The notes under the pieces: model-generated
What the model saw: only the letters and a program-made list of their open reading frames with translations
The model's database searches: none
Told to the model about the DNA's origin: nothing
Shown: in pieces, positions 24,578-30,395 of the stretch
Layout: each line of letters begins with the position of its first letter
Position numbering within the stretch: the stretch's first letter is position 1
Made by a program: the position numbers and the translations under genes
IMG/VR virus record: IMGVR_UViG_3300024344_000081
Span: 1 to 30,473 of that record
Source: a virus
Length of the DNA: 30,473 nt
Direction: 5' to 3' (one strand)

Positions 24578-25222
24578 ATGCAAAAATCAAAAGAATACCG
24601 CCAAATAAAAAAGAACGATCTTTCTGTGCGTCCAATTACACGCCGATCTGCATTGCCATTTATCATTGACAGGCATTATATGCACAGAGTTCCACCTATT
24701 AGTGAAGCTTTTGGTTTATTCAATAGTGATAAGATGATTGGCATAGTGACTTATGGAATTAGCGCATCCACTACTTTAAGACGCGGGGTTTGTGGGGATG
24801 AGCAGGCTTCTAACGTCTATGAGTTGACACGACTTTGGACTGAAGATGATGCCCCGCATAATGCAGAAAGTTTTTTAATAGCCGCATCAATTAAAATGCT
24901 CGACAAAGAAATTATTGTGACCTTTGCAGAGATAGATGCGGGGCATGTTGGAACAATTTACCAAGCGGCAAATTTCTTTTACTGTGGGCTGTCAGCTAAG
25001 TTTAAAGATCCTAAAGTTAAAGGATTAGAACACCAACATCATACAACTTACGCCCGTGGCATGAATATGGCGCAAATCCGCGAAAAGTATGGCGCAGAGA
25101 ATGTTTACTATGTCGATAGACCTCGCAAGCACCGATATGTCTTTTTTAACGCAAAGAAAAAAAGACGAAAAGATTTAATCAAGGCTTTAAAGTATCAAGT
25201 TTTGCCTTATCCAAAACAATGA
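24578..25222 (+). CDS. Mom-like DNA hypermodification protein (GNAT-type fold)
   Basis: This 214-aa protein resembles the phage Mu Mom family, which puts a methylcarbamoyl group on adenines so that restriction enzymes no longer cut the phage DNA. The matching stretches are YELTRLW (81-87), Asn95-AESFLIAASIKML (96-108) and TFAEIDAGHVGTIYQAANFF (115-134) followed by YCG. Mu Mom has the same order of 'LxRLxV..N.ASFLLxxSMxLI' and 'VTYADxxxGHTGxIYxATNWxYVG'. The C-terminus (VDRPRKHRYVFFNAKKKRRK) is basic. Residues before about 15 carry no motif, so a start at the GTG 24626 is possible. It has its own promoter pattern and lies behind a terminator, so it is set apart from the replication operon. The modified base made here cannot be read from sequence. 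Confidence 0.72.
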   Translation: MQKSKEYRQIKKNDLSVRPITRRSALPFIIDRHYMHRVPPISEAFGLFNSDKMIGIVTYGISASTTLRRGVCGDEQASNVYELTRLWTEDDAPHNAESFLIAASIKMLDKEIIVTFAEIDAGHVGTIYQAANFFYCGLSAKFKDPKVKGLEHQHHTTYARGMNMAQIREKYGAENVYYVDRPRKHRYVFFNAKKKRRKDLIKALKYQVLPYPKQ

Positions 25223-25243
25223 CAAAGGAGGAGTTATTAGAAA

Positions 25244-25588
25244 ATGAGTAATTATGACATAAAGCCAACCGTGTTGGCATTTGACGAAAAAACAGGGATG
25301 TATACACAGGTTGAACGTGTAATTACAAACCAACAACAAGCCGACCAGTTCTATCTGGAACTGTCCGATAAAATTTCACCAGAAAACATCCATGAGGATG
25401 GTCAAATTACGCTACATGAGGCGGATGCAAAATATCTTGCAATACTAAAAACCATTTTAAAATTAAATAAACGTTTTACGCCGCCCGAAGAACTTCGTGA
25501 GTGTTCCGATGACCCCGACGCTTTCTTTGATACCAAAAATGTAATTGCAAATAATTTTACACATGGAAGGGAGTTATCTTATGACTAA
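25244..25588 (+). CDS. Small phage protein of unknown function
   Basis: This 114-aa acidic protein has an AGGAGG ribosome site 12 nt before its ATG, a rather long spacing. The start codon lies inside a 10-codon ORF in another frame that begins at the Mom-like stop (ATGA at 25219), which may couple the two genes. The sequence has an N-terminal beta part (VLAFDEKTGMYTQVERVITN), a helix (QQQADQFYLELSDKI) and another helix (EADAKYLAILKTILKLNKR). I recognise no family. It overlaps the next gene by 8 nt and heads the accessory gene string. Confidence 0.55.
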   Translation: MSNYDIKPTVLAFDEKTGMYTQVERVITNQQQADQFYLELSDKISPENIHEDGQITLHEADAKYLAILKTILKLNKRFTPPEELRECSDDPDAFFDTKNVIANNFTHGRELSYD

Positions 25589-26450
25589 CATTTGTCAAGC
25601 GATTGAAGAAGAGTTGATATGTATAAAACTGGCTGAAGATAATGGTCAAGATATGCTTTTGGGTTATGGATCAAATTATGGATCAGGTATGAATTTGGCT
25701 AAATGGCGCGATATTCTTTTACACCCTGAGACAATGAGAATAGAAGTGTCCCAAGAGTTTGCACGGACGTGTGTAGAGCTTTTACGCAACGCTGTAGATG
25801 AGGGAACAATAGATCAAACTTATAAAGTTAAACACCCAGTAGTAATGTATATTAATGACATAACAAATGACGGCACAGAACATTTATCAGATGGTGTATT
25901 TATTCTTAATTATTCTGGTGGGCATAAAGCGTGGGTTAAGGATATAACCCGTATTTCTAAGGTCGCAAATAGAGAAGTTGGTGTTTCAATACCTTTGTCA
26001 GAAAAAGATACTTATAATCCCGAAATAATAAAAAAAATGGGTGCGAATATAAATGAAATACGAAAATGGCTAAATGTCGCCAACACAGACCTTGCCGCTG
26101 TTCTATATGTTATGAGCCAACCTAATTTTGTAACTCAAACAACTGTGGGTTCTAGCAATGTTCGTAAAAAATTAGAAAAGAAAAAGGGCATACCAAAAGA
26201 AAGATGGAGCCGCATACAATGGAACGTAGGTGAACACGTTCAAAGAGAAGTCCGTGAAACGATGGGCGAAGAACATTGCACCGCACTACATCGAGTGCGC
26301 GGTTTTTATCGAAAAGCAAAGTCACATTACAATAACGTCACAAAAATTGACGGAAAATGGTTCCAATGGATTGAACCCTTTTGGCGTGGGCATCCTGCGT
26401 TTGGGATCGTTAAAAGTTCTTATGCACCAAAAATAGAGGAGAAAATATAA
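25581..26450 (+). CDS. Conserved phage protein of unknown function (289 aa)
   Basis: I choose the ATG at 25581 (MTNICQAIEEELICIKLAED), which has GGGAG 7 nt upstream and overlaps the previous stop; a longer reading from 25545 lacks a ribosome site. The N-terminal half is mixed alpha/beta (HPVVMYINDITNDG, GVFILNYSGGHKAWVK). The C-terminal part HRVRGFYRKAKSHYNNVTKI then WFQWIEPFWRGHPAFGIVKS is a basic, Trp-rich module I recall at the end of many uncharacterised phage proteins (often 'H.VRGH.R....G....W..PHWRG'). It may bind nucleic acid. Function unknown. It overlaps the next gene by 1 nt. Confidence 0.6.
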   Translation: MTNICQAIEEELICIKLAEDNGQDMLLGYGSNYGSGMNLAKWRDILLHPETMRIEVSQEFARTCVELLRNAVDEGTIDQTYKVKHPVVMYINDITNDGTEHLSDGVFILNYSGGHKAWVKDITRISKVANREVGVSIPLSEKDTYNPEIIKKMGANINEIRKWLNVANTDLAAVLYVMSQPNFVTQTTVGSSNVRKKLEKKKGIPKERWSRIQWNVGEHVQREVRETMGEEHCTALHRVRGFYRKAKSHYNNVTKIDGKWFQWIEPFWRGHPAFGIVKSSYAPKIEEKI

Positions 26451-26881
26451 TGGGATTAGATATGTATTTGAGTGGAAGTCATTTTAATGCAACTTTAATT
26501 AAAAAGGAGGATGGTTCATTTGAAGAAAAAGATCGCCCTCTTCTTGAGGATAAATACCCTATTGAGTCCCACGATATTTTATTGGGATACTGGAGAAAGC
26601 ATCCTGATCTTCATGGAATGATTGTGGAGACATTTGCCGATAGCGTAGATGAGTGTCAAAAAATTCCTCTGACTAAGGATCAATTACAGGTAATTATCGA
26701 CGCGGTTAAATCTGATAATTTGGTCAAAGATCACAATGGTTTCTTTTTTGGTAACTCTACAGAAAATGGTAGCTATTCAAAAGAAAGCAAAGACGAGACT
26801 ATTAAAAATTTTGAGTTAGCGATGGAGTTTCTTGAGGAAGATGAACATTGGCGCGATGTTTGGTATCGAGCGTCGTGGTAA
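26450..26881 (+). CDS. GLDMYL-type small phage/bacterial protein
   Basis: This 143-aa protein starts on the stop of the gene before (TAATG). It opens with MGLDMYLSGSHF and has ILLGYWRKHPDLHGMIVETF followed by SVDECQKIPLTKDQLQVIID. The 'GLDMYL ... GYWRK...H' pattern is one I recall from phage and bacterial proteins, sometimes misnamed as phosphoglycerate kinase. No catalytic motif is certain. C-terminal FELAMEFLEEDEHWRDVWYR suggests a compact helical end. Function unknown. Confidence 0.65.
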   Translation: MGLDMYLSGSHFNATLIKKEDGSFEEKDRPLLEDKYPIESHDILLGYWRKHPDLHGMIVETFADSVDECQKIPLTKDQLQVIIDAVKSDNLVKDHNGFFFGNSTENGSYSKESKDETIKNFELAMEFLEEDEHWRDVWYRASW

Positions 26882-26905
26882 AATTTAAATTGAAAGGAAA
26901 AGACT

Positions 26906-27151
26906 ATGTCTAAATATTCTCAAAAATTAATTGATAAAGCGCATGATCTTGCGTTTCGAGGCGAGCTTTCAAACAAAGCTATCGCTAAAAAACTGAAGCT
27001 CACCCTTAATCAGTTGCGTTATATTATTTACGAAAAACACGACAGTGGCGCGTGGATTAAAGAAATGGAGGCTCTAAAAATACCAAGGAAAAAAGAGCCT
27101 ACGATTACGGAAAGTTTCTTGGACTTTTTTATTGCGGAGGATTTCAGATAA
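26906..27151 (+). CDS. Small helix-turn-helix protein (first paralogue)
   Basis: This 81-aa protein follows an AAAGGAAAAG ribosome site. MSKYSQKLIDKAHDLAFRGE then LSNKAIAKKLKLTLNQLRYI makes a helix-turn-helix (residues about 22-42: 'LSNKAIAKKLKLTLNQLRYI'), similar to recombinase or sigma-type HTHs. The C-terminal tail is Lys/Pro-rich, then acidic and aromatic (ITESFLDFFIAEDF). Its first 43 residues align without gaps with the frameshifted product encoded at 28015-28319. It is probably a DNA-binding regulator. It overlaps the following gene by 1 nt. Confidence 0.65.
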   Translation: MSKYSQKLIDKAHDLAFRGELSNKAIAKKLKLTLNQLRYIIYEKHDSGAWIKEMEALKIPRKKEPTITESFLDFFIAEDFR

Positions 27152-27639
27152 TGGAATTAGAATTAAAAAATATCAAGCACAGTAAATGGGCAAGTCAGGA
27201 AACCCCTTGTTACCAAGCAATTTTATATGTCGATGGTAAACCATTTGCCTACGTTGGAAATGACGGGCATGGCGGTTCAGATCATTTTAACCATGACCCA
27301 CGGTTCAGAGATCTTTCACGGTGGAAAGCGATCTACAACGACTTGAAAGTTTTTTGTGCGGATAAATTCCGATGGACTATGGGAGATGGATGGGTTGAAG
27401 GTAGTATTGAAATTGCGTGTAATGAGTTATTAACCGATCATTTAATTCGCAAGGATTTTAAAAAGTGTTTGCAGAAACCTTGTTTCGTGGAGGGTGATAA
27501 AATTGTTTATTATAATATTTCCTCAAAAACTCCTGATATTTTTAACAGGATTAGAGAACAGGTAAAAAATCCAAAGTTGAGATTTTTAAATGAAATGCCA
27601 GAAGATTTAGCGTTTAAAAAATATAAGGAGGTGGCGTAA
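27151..27639 (+). CDS. Conserved phage protein of unknown function (162 aa)
   Basis: The ATG sits on the preceding stop (TAATG), with GCGGAGG 8 nt upstream. The product starts with a beta-type domain (MELELKNIKHSKWASQETPC, AILYVDGKPFAYVGNDGHGG) containing a conserved-looking GNDGHGGSDHF loop rich in Gly, Asp and His. Such a loop could hold a metal, though that is speculation. A helical half follows (RWKAIYNDLKVFCADKFR, SIEIACNELLTDHLIRKDFK). I recall similar 'DGHGG' proteins in other phages, without known role. Confidence 0.6.
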   Translation: MELELKNIKHSKWASQETPCYQAILYVDGKPFAYVGNDGHGGSDHFNHDPRFRDLSRWKAIYNDLKVFCADKFRWTMGDGWVEGSIEIACNELLTDHLIRKDFKKCLQKPCFVEGDKIVYYNISSKTPDIFNRIREQVKNPKLRFLNEMPEDLAFKKYKEVA

Positions 27640-27872
27640 TGGACTATGAATTAAGAATATCTAAAAATTGGCAATCGTCCAAATCTGATATATCCCTCGA
27701 TATTGATTTAATATCGTGGGAGAAAAACGGTAGTGGAATGAAAATGAGCCGCGGCTCTGGTGTCAATAAAAAAGAGGCCAAATGCATTGTGGAAAAACAA
27801 CAACGCCTCTATGGTGCGTATATAAAATATGCCACACCCGATGTAGAAAAGTTTTATCAAGGAGGTGACTAA
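27639..27872 (+). CDS. Small phage protein of unknown function (77 aa)
   Basis: TAATG couples it to the gene before, and AAGGAGG stands just upstream (27626-27632). The sequence has alternating beta strands (SDISLDIDLISWEKNGSGMK) and a basic helix (NKKEAKCIVEKQQRLYGAYI). A single small alpha/beta domain is likely. No family recognised. Confidence 0.55.
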   Translation: MDYELRISKNWQSSKSDISLDIDLISWEKNGSGMKMSRGSGVNKKEAKCIVEKQQRLYGAYIKYATPDVEKFYQGGD

Positions 27873-28015
27873 TGTCAGAGTATAAAATATTGCCCCGTTC
27901 TGAAGTGGAAAAACTTGTTGAGGAATGGATTGACGATAAAAAAATTTATGCAACTTACGGCAAAGATGATGAAGGTTTGTTTCAAGTTAACTTTATTGTA
28001 AAGGAGAGTAACTAA
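27872..28015 (+). CDS. Very small phage protein (47 aa)
   Basis: This ORF is short, but it has a full AAGGAGG (27859-27865) 6 nt before the ATG and TAATG overlaps with both neighbours, so it is very likely translated. The product MSEYKILPRSEVEKLVEEWI continues DDKKIYATYGKDDEGLFQVN and ends FIVKESN. It looks like one helix followed by two or three beta strands. Function unknown. Confidence 0.6.
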   Translation: MSEYKILPRSEVEKLVEEWIDDKKIYATYGKDDEGLFQVNFIVKESN

Positions 28016-28319
28016 TGCCAAAGCATTCAAAAAAACCATCAATAAGGTTCGCAAATTAAATCTAGATCCAACGCTTACATCCAAAGAAATAGCGCGAAAA
28101 TGTAAGCTATCTCTAGGTCAAGTTAATTACATTCTCTATCAACTCGAAGAACTAGAGCATAGCGCGAAAGAAGATGTGTCGGAGTTCGTAAAAGAAATCC
28201 CCGTCCAAAAAATGTCGCTCAAAACTTACTTCGATAAAAAGGACGCACCTGAACCCGTCGAACCACCTACCGTAGGTGGTAGACTATCCCGCTTCTTTAA
28301 GAAGTTTCTGGGCGGGTAA
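28015..28319 (+). CDS. HTH protein, second paralogue, needing a -1 frameshift at A7
   Basis: The ATG at 28015 has AGGAG (28002-28006) and TAATG coupling, but its frame stops at 28057 after 14 codons. The -1 frame is open from there to 28317 and has no start codon of its own. A slip back by one base on A AAA AAA (28029-28035) joins the two into 101 residues: MPKHSKKTINKVRKLNLDPT then LTSKEIARKCKLSLGQVNYI. This matches the HTH protein at 26906 from residue 1 (MSKYSQKLIDKA..., LSNKAIAKKLKLTLNQLRYI). Either the phage uses programmed frameshifting, the gene has lost one A, or the assembly has. The C-terminus is Pro-rich then basic (RLSRFFKKFLGG). Confidence 0.65.
28262..28280. repeat. Perfect 19-bp palindrome inside the frameshifted HTH gene
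   Basis: ACCACCTAC (28262-28270) and GTAGGTGGT (28272-28280) are exact inverted repeats around one base. It could be a protein-binding site or an mRNA stem near the end of the gene; the codons it covers read as a Pro-Pro-Thr-Val-Gly-Gly linker, so protein constraint alone does not explain it well. Confidence 0.7.
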
Positions 28320-28348
28320 AATAGTCCACGGATCACGGATCAAAGATC

Positions 28349-28371
28349 GCGGCCCACGGGCCGCTTTTTTT
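28349..28371 (+). terminator. Rho-independent terminator closing the accessory operon
   Basis: GCGGCC (28349-28354) pairs with GGCCGC (28359-28364) around a 4-nt loop, followed by T7 (28365-28371). It lies 30 nt after the HTH stop. Two tandem ACGGATC copies stand just before it (28328-28341). Confidence 0.85.
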
Positions 28372-28403
28372 GTTTTTGATTTTAGGTGCGACATTCTGTC
28401 CTA

Positions 28404-28432
28404 TTTACTAAGTTGACTTTATAATATATATT
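28404..28432 (+). promoter_or_regulatory. Candidate promoter of the papain-like gene
   Basis: TTTACT (28404-28409, 4/6) and TATATT (28427-28432, 5/6) are spaced by 17 nt, directly after the terminator. The RNA would start near 28439 and have a leader of about 147 nt. Confidence 0.45.
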
Positions 28433-28438
28433 AGTTTT

Positions 28439-28585
28439 AGGGCAAACGATCAGCCCGACGCTCTTTGACATCGTTAGTAGGCTTTCTGATAGGAAGTTGT
28501 TCGTCAGGCAACATCCTTTAAGGCGACGAGACAATTCTGTCTTGAAACCGATGACCAGACTTCTTTTAATTTAGGAGGACATTTT
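28439..28585 (+). promoter_or_regulatory. Long, structured 5' leader
   Basis: The leader is unusually long for this genome. Stems seen by eye are AACGAT (28445-28450) with ATCGTT (28470-28475), CTTTC (28482-28486) with GGAAG (28492-28496), GTTG (28496-28499) with CAAC (28509-28512), and AGACA (28529-28533) with TGTCT (28538-28542). A full AGGAGG (28573-28578) stands before the ATG. It may be a regulatory leader or hold a processed RNA; no known riboswitch is recognised. Confidence 0.4.
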
Positions 28586-29026
28586 ATGTCTAAATTTGTT
28601 TATAATGACGGCGGTCGAGAGGCCGCAGGCTACAAAGGCACAGCAGGCGACTGCGTTTGTCGTGCTGTAGCTATTGCCGCAGAACTTCCTTACCAAGAGG
28701 TTTATGACCGGCTGGCAGAAGGAAACGCCGCGCAACGTAAATCGAAGCGCAACAAAGGCAAGCAATCACGATCCGCTCGCAACGGTATTTATACTACGCG
28801 TAAATGGTTCAAAGATTACATGCTTGAGCTTGGGTTTGTCTGGACACCAACAATGACTATCGGGTCAGGGTGTAAAGTTCACCTTAGAGCCGACGAACTA
28901 CCGTCTGGTCGTTTGGTTTGCAATGTGTCTCGTCATCAAGTCGCAATAATCGACGGTGTTATCAACGACACTTACGATTGTAGTCGAGAAGGCACGCGGT
29001 GCGTGTACGGCTATTGGCGACGATAA
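28586..29026 (+). CDS. Papain-like cysteine peptidase-fold phage protein
   Basis: This 146-aa protein starts MSKFVYNDGGREAAGYKGTA and has GDCVCRAVAIAAELPYQEVY, a Lys/Arg-rich insert (RKSKRNKGKQSRSARNG, 51-67), and LVCNVSRHQVAIIDGVINDT. Cys23 in GDCVCRA, His117 in SRHQVAIIDG and Asp123 or Asp128 are placed like a papain-type triad. Such small proteins are common in phages, and their targets are not known. The basic insert could bind nucleic acid. It forms its own transcription unit: terminator and promoter before, UUCG terminator after. That suggests timing separate from its neighbours. Confidence 0.65.
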   Translation: MSKFVYNDGGREAAGYKGTAGDCVCRAVAIAAELPYQEVYDRLAEGNAAQRKSKRNKGKQSRSARNGIYTTRKWFKDYMLELGFVWTPTMTIGSGCKVHLRADELPSGRLVCNVSRHQVAIIDGVINDTYDCSREGTRCVYGYWRR

Positions 29027-29061
29027 GTATATCGAAACTGTGCCTTTAATCTAATAATTAG

Positions 29062-29087
29062 AGGGGAGCTTCGGCTCCCCTTTTTTT
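29062..29087 (+). terminator. Strong UUCG rho-independent terminator
   Basis: GGGGAGC (29063-29069) pairs with GCTCCCC (29074-29080) around a TTCG tetraloop, followed by T7 (29081-29087). It ends the papain-like gene unit. Confidence 0.92.
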
Positions 29088-29101
29088 GTTTAAAACACAA
29101 A

Positions 29102-29335
29102 GTTACTTATATAGGATCTGAGAGAAAAAATATTTTATTTTTATTTTAAATAGGTGTTATTGGTGTAACTGATGTAACTTACTATATAAACAAGGTTTCA
29201 AGTTAGGTTACAATTTTAATTCAAGTTACAAATTTAATGTAACAACAGTTCTTATTTGGCAAAAGTGCCTTAGTGTGATCTGAAAAGTTTTTTAAAAAAA
29301 ATTATTTTTTGACAGTATATAAGTAATTACGTTAC
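29102..29335. repeat. GTTAC(A) iteron-like repeats in an AT-rich, gene-free region
   Basis: The 284-nt gap 29088-29371 has no gene. It carries GTTAC at 29102, 29207, 29225 and 29331, and its complement GTAAC at 29165, 29174 and 29239. Six of the seven read GTTACA on their own strand, often followed by AT-rich bases. Runs of A and T (29127-29150, 29288-29310) flank them. Spaced short repeats beside easily melted DNA are the usual make-up of a replication origin or a multi-site operator. Confidence 0.6.
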
Positions 29336-29338
29336 AAA
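29309..29338 (+). promoter_or_regulatory. Candidate promoter for the terminase small subunit
   Basis: A perfect TTGACA (29309-29314) precedes TACAAA (29333-29338, 4/6) by 18 nt. The -10 overlaps the last GTTACA repeat, so a repeat-binding protein would cover the promoter. Confidence 0.4.
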
Positions 29339-29371
29339 CCAATTAACTAAGATTAACATTGGAGAACAAAA

Positions 29372-30001
29372 TTGCCTAAACGTTTGAAAAAATCTGATCC
29401 GTTGCCGCCTCAAAAAAAACCGAATGGAAGGCCACCAGTGTCTGTCAGAACTCCACTAACACGAAAGCAAGAATTGTTTGTAAAAGAAATTGTCAGTAAA
29501 GATGGTCAGATTACTTTGCGCGAGGCGGCGATTAACGCAGGGTTTGCAAAAGGTAGCGCCCACAGCCGCGCTTATGAAATGACGAACCCTCACATCTGTC
29601 CCCATGTGGTGGCTGAAATTAAACGATATAGAAACGAACTTGATGAGAAATTCGGGGTTACTTATCAAAGGCATCTGAGGGATCTTCAAGTCATTCGGGA
29701 TGAAGCTTTAGAAAACGGGGCATACAGTGCCGCAGTTCAAGCTGAAAAAGCTAGAGGGCTTGCCCAAGGTGATATCTATATTAATAAATCGGAAATTAGG
29801 CACGGTAGTATTGACAGTATGACAAAAGAAGAAGTTCAAAAAGCATTGCAAGAACTGAAAGAACAATATGAACCATCCAATATTATCGATATAACACCTG
29901 ATGTTGAAGATACACACAACAGCACAGAAGCCAGAGAGCCTGTTCTATCAACAACTAAAAGCGGGAGCAAAAAAGCTCCAGAGAAAGCTTCTATTCACTA
30001 G
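29372..30001 (+). CDS. terS: Terminase small subunit
   Basis: This 209-aa protein starts at TTG (29372) with GGAG 7 nt upstream; no ATG is near. A Pro/Lys-rich head is followed by LTRKQELFVKEIVSKDGQIT, LREAAINAGFAKGSAHSRAY and EMTNP (residues about 29-72). That is the Terminase_2-type N-terminal pattern with a DNA-binding helix-turn-helix. A long charged helical part follows (residues 85-130), which should oligomerise. The small subunit recognises the packaging site and hands DNA to the large subunit, which must lie outside the window. The disordered C-terminal tail (about residue 177 on) overlaps the next gene by 101 nt in another frame. GTTACA repeats upstream may lie near the packaging site. 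Confidence 0.8.
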   Translation: MPKRLKKSDPLPPQKKPNGRPPVSVRTPLTRKQELFVKEIVSKDGQITLREAAINAGFAKGSAHSRAYEMTNPHICPHVVAEIKRYRNELDEKFGVTYQRHLRDLQVIRDEALENGAYSAAVQAEKARGLAQGDIYINKSEIRHGSIDSMTKEEVQKALQELKEQYEPSNIIDITPDVEDTHNSTEAREPVLSTTKSGSKKAPEKASIH

Positions 30002-30320
30002 ACTTGAATCTTGGGCAACACTTGGAGTTCCAGATCTGTTATTGGCTGATGAGCAAGGCAGGTTCGGGATGGTCGAATTAAAGTATACTACAAGTAATAC
30101 GGTAGGCCTCAGACCTCATCAGGTGGCTTGGCTGACGAAACATTCTCACACCAGTTCTTGGATATTAGTTAAACAGTCTAAAAAAACTGTTGATACGTTA
30201 TTTGTGTTTAAAGCTTCCGATGCTTTGAATTTAAAGACGGGCGGTTTGAAGTCCGTAAGCCCTGTTTATTCTTGTAAAGCGCCTTTCGATTGGCAAAAAG
30301 TTTTTACAACTATCTGTTGA
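29901..30320 (+). CDS. VRR-NUC-like PD-(D/E)xK nuclease
   Basis: This 139-aa protein shows the VRR-NUC or Holliday-resolvase-like pattern: an N-terminal helix (PESLFYQQLKAG), TRLESWATLGVPDLLL (Pro44-Asp45), MVELKYT (Glu59, Lys61) and RPHQVAWLTK (Gln74). Asp45, Glu59 and Lys61 would bind the metal and cut DNA. Small VRR-NUC proteins of phages may resolve branched DNA before packaging or take part in end formation, which suits the place beside the terminase. The N-terminal helix seems part of the fold, so the ATG at 29901 is favoured even though this gives a 101-nt overlap with the terminase gene. No strong ribosome site is seen before it. Confidence 0.75.
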   Translation: MLKIHTTAQKPESLFYQQLKAGAKKLQRKLLFTRLESWATLGVPDLLLADEQGRFGMVELKYTTSNTVGLRPHQVAWLTKHSHTSSWILVKQSKKTVDTLFVFKASDALNLKTGGLKSVSPVYSCKAPFDWQKVFTTIC

Positions 30321-30345
30321 CGTTATTTAAGATATCCCATATTAT
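30317..30345 (+). promoter_or_regulatory. Strong sigma-70-like promoter pointing out of the window
   Basis: TTGACG (30317-30322, 5/6) and TATTAT (30340-30345, 5/6) are spaced by 17 nt. It overlaps the nuclease stop codon. The RNA would start near 30352 and serve genes beyond the right end. Confidence 0.6.
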
Positions 30346-30395
30346 TCTAGATGTCATAAACATTTAGAGAGTGAGATGAAAGATGAGTAAAAGAA

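Noticed and set aside
29456-29917. Minus-strand ORFs across the terminase small subunit gene
   Set aside because: They are shadows of the TerS frame, rich in Phe and Ile without a recognisable fold.
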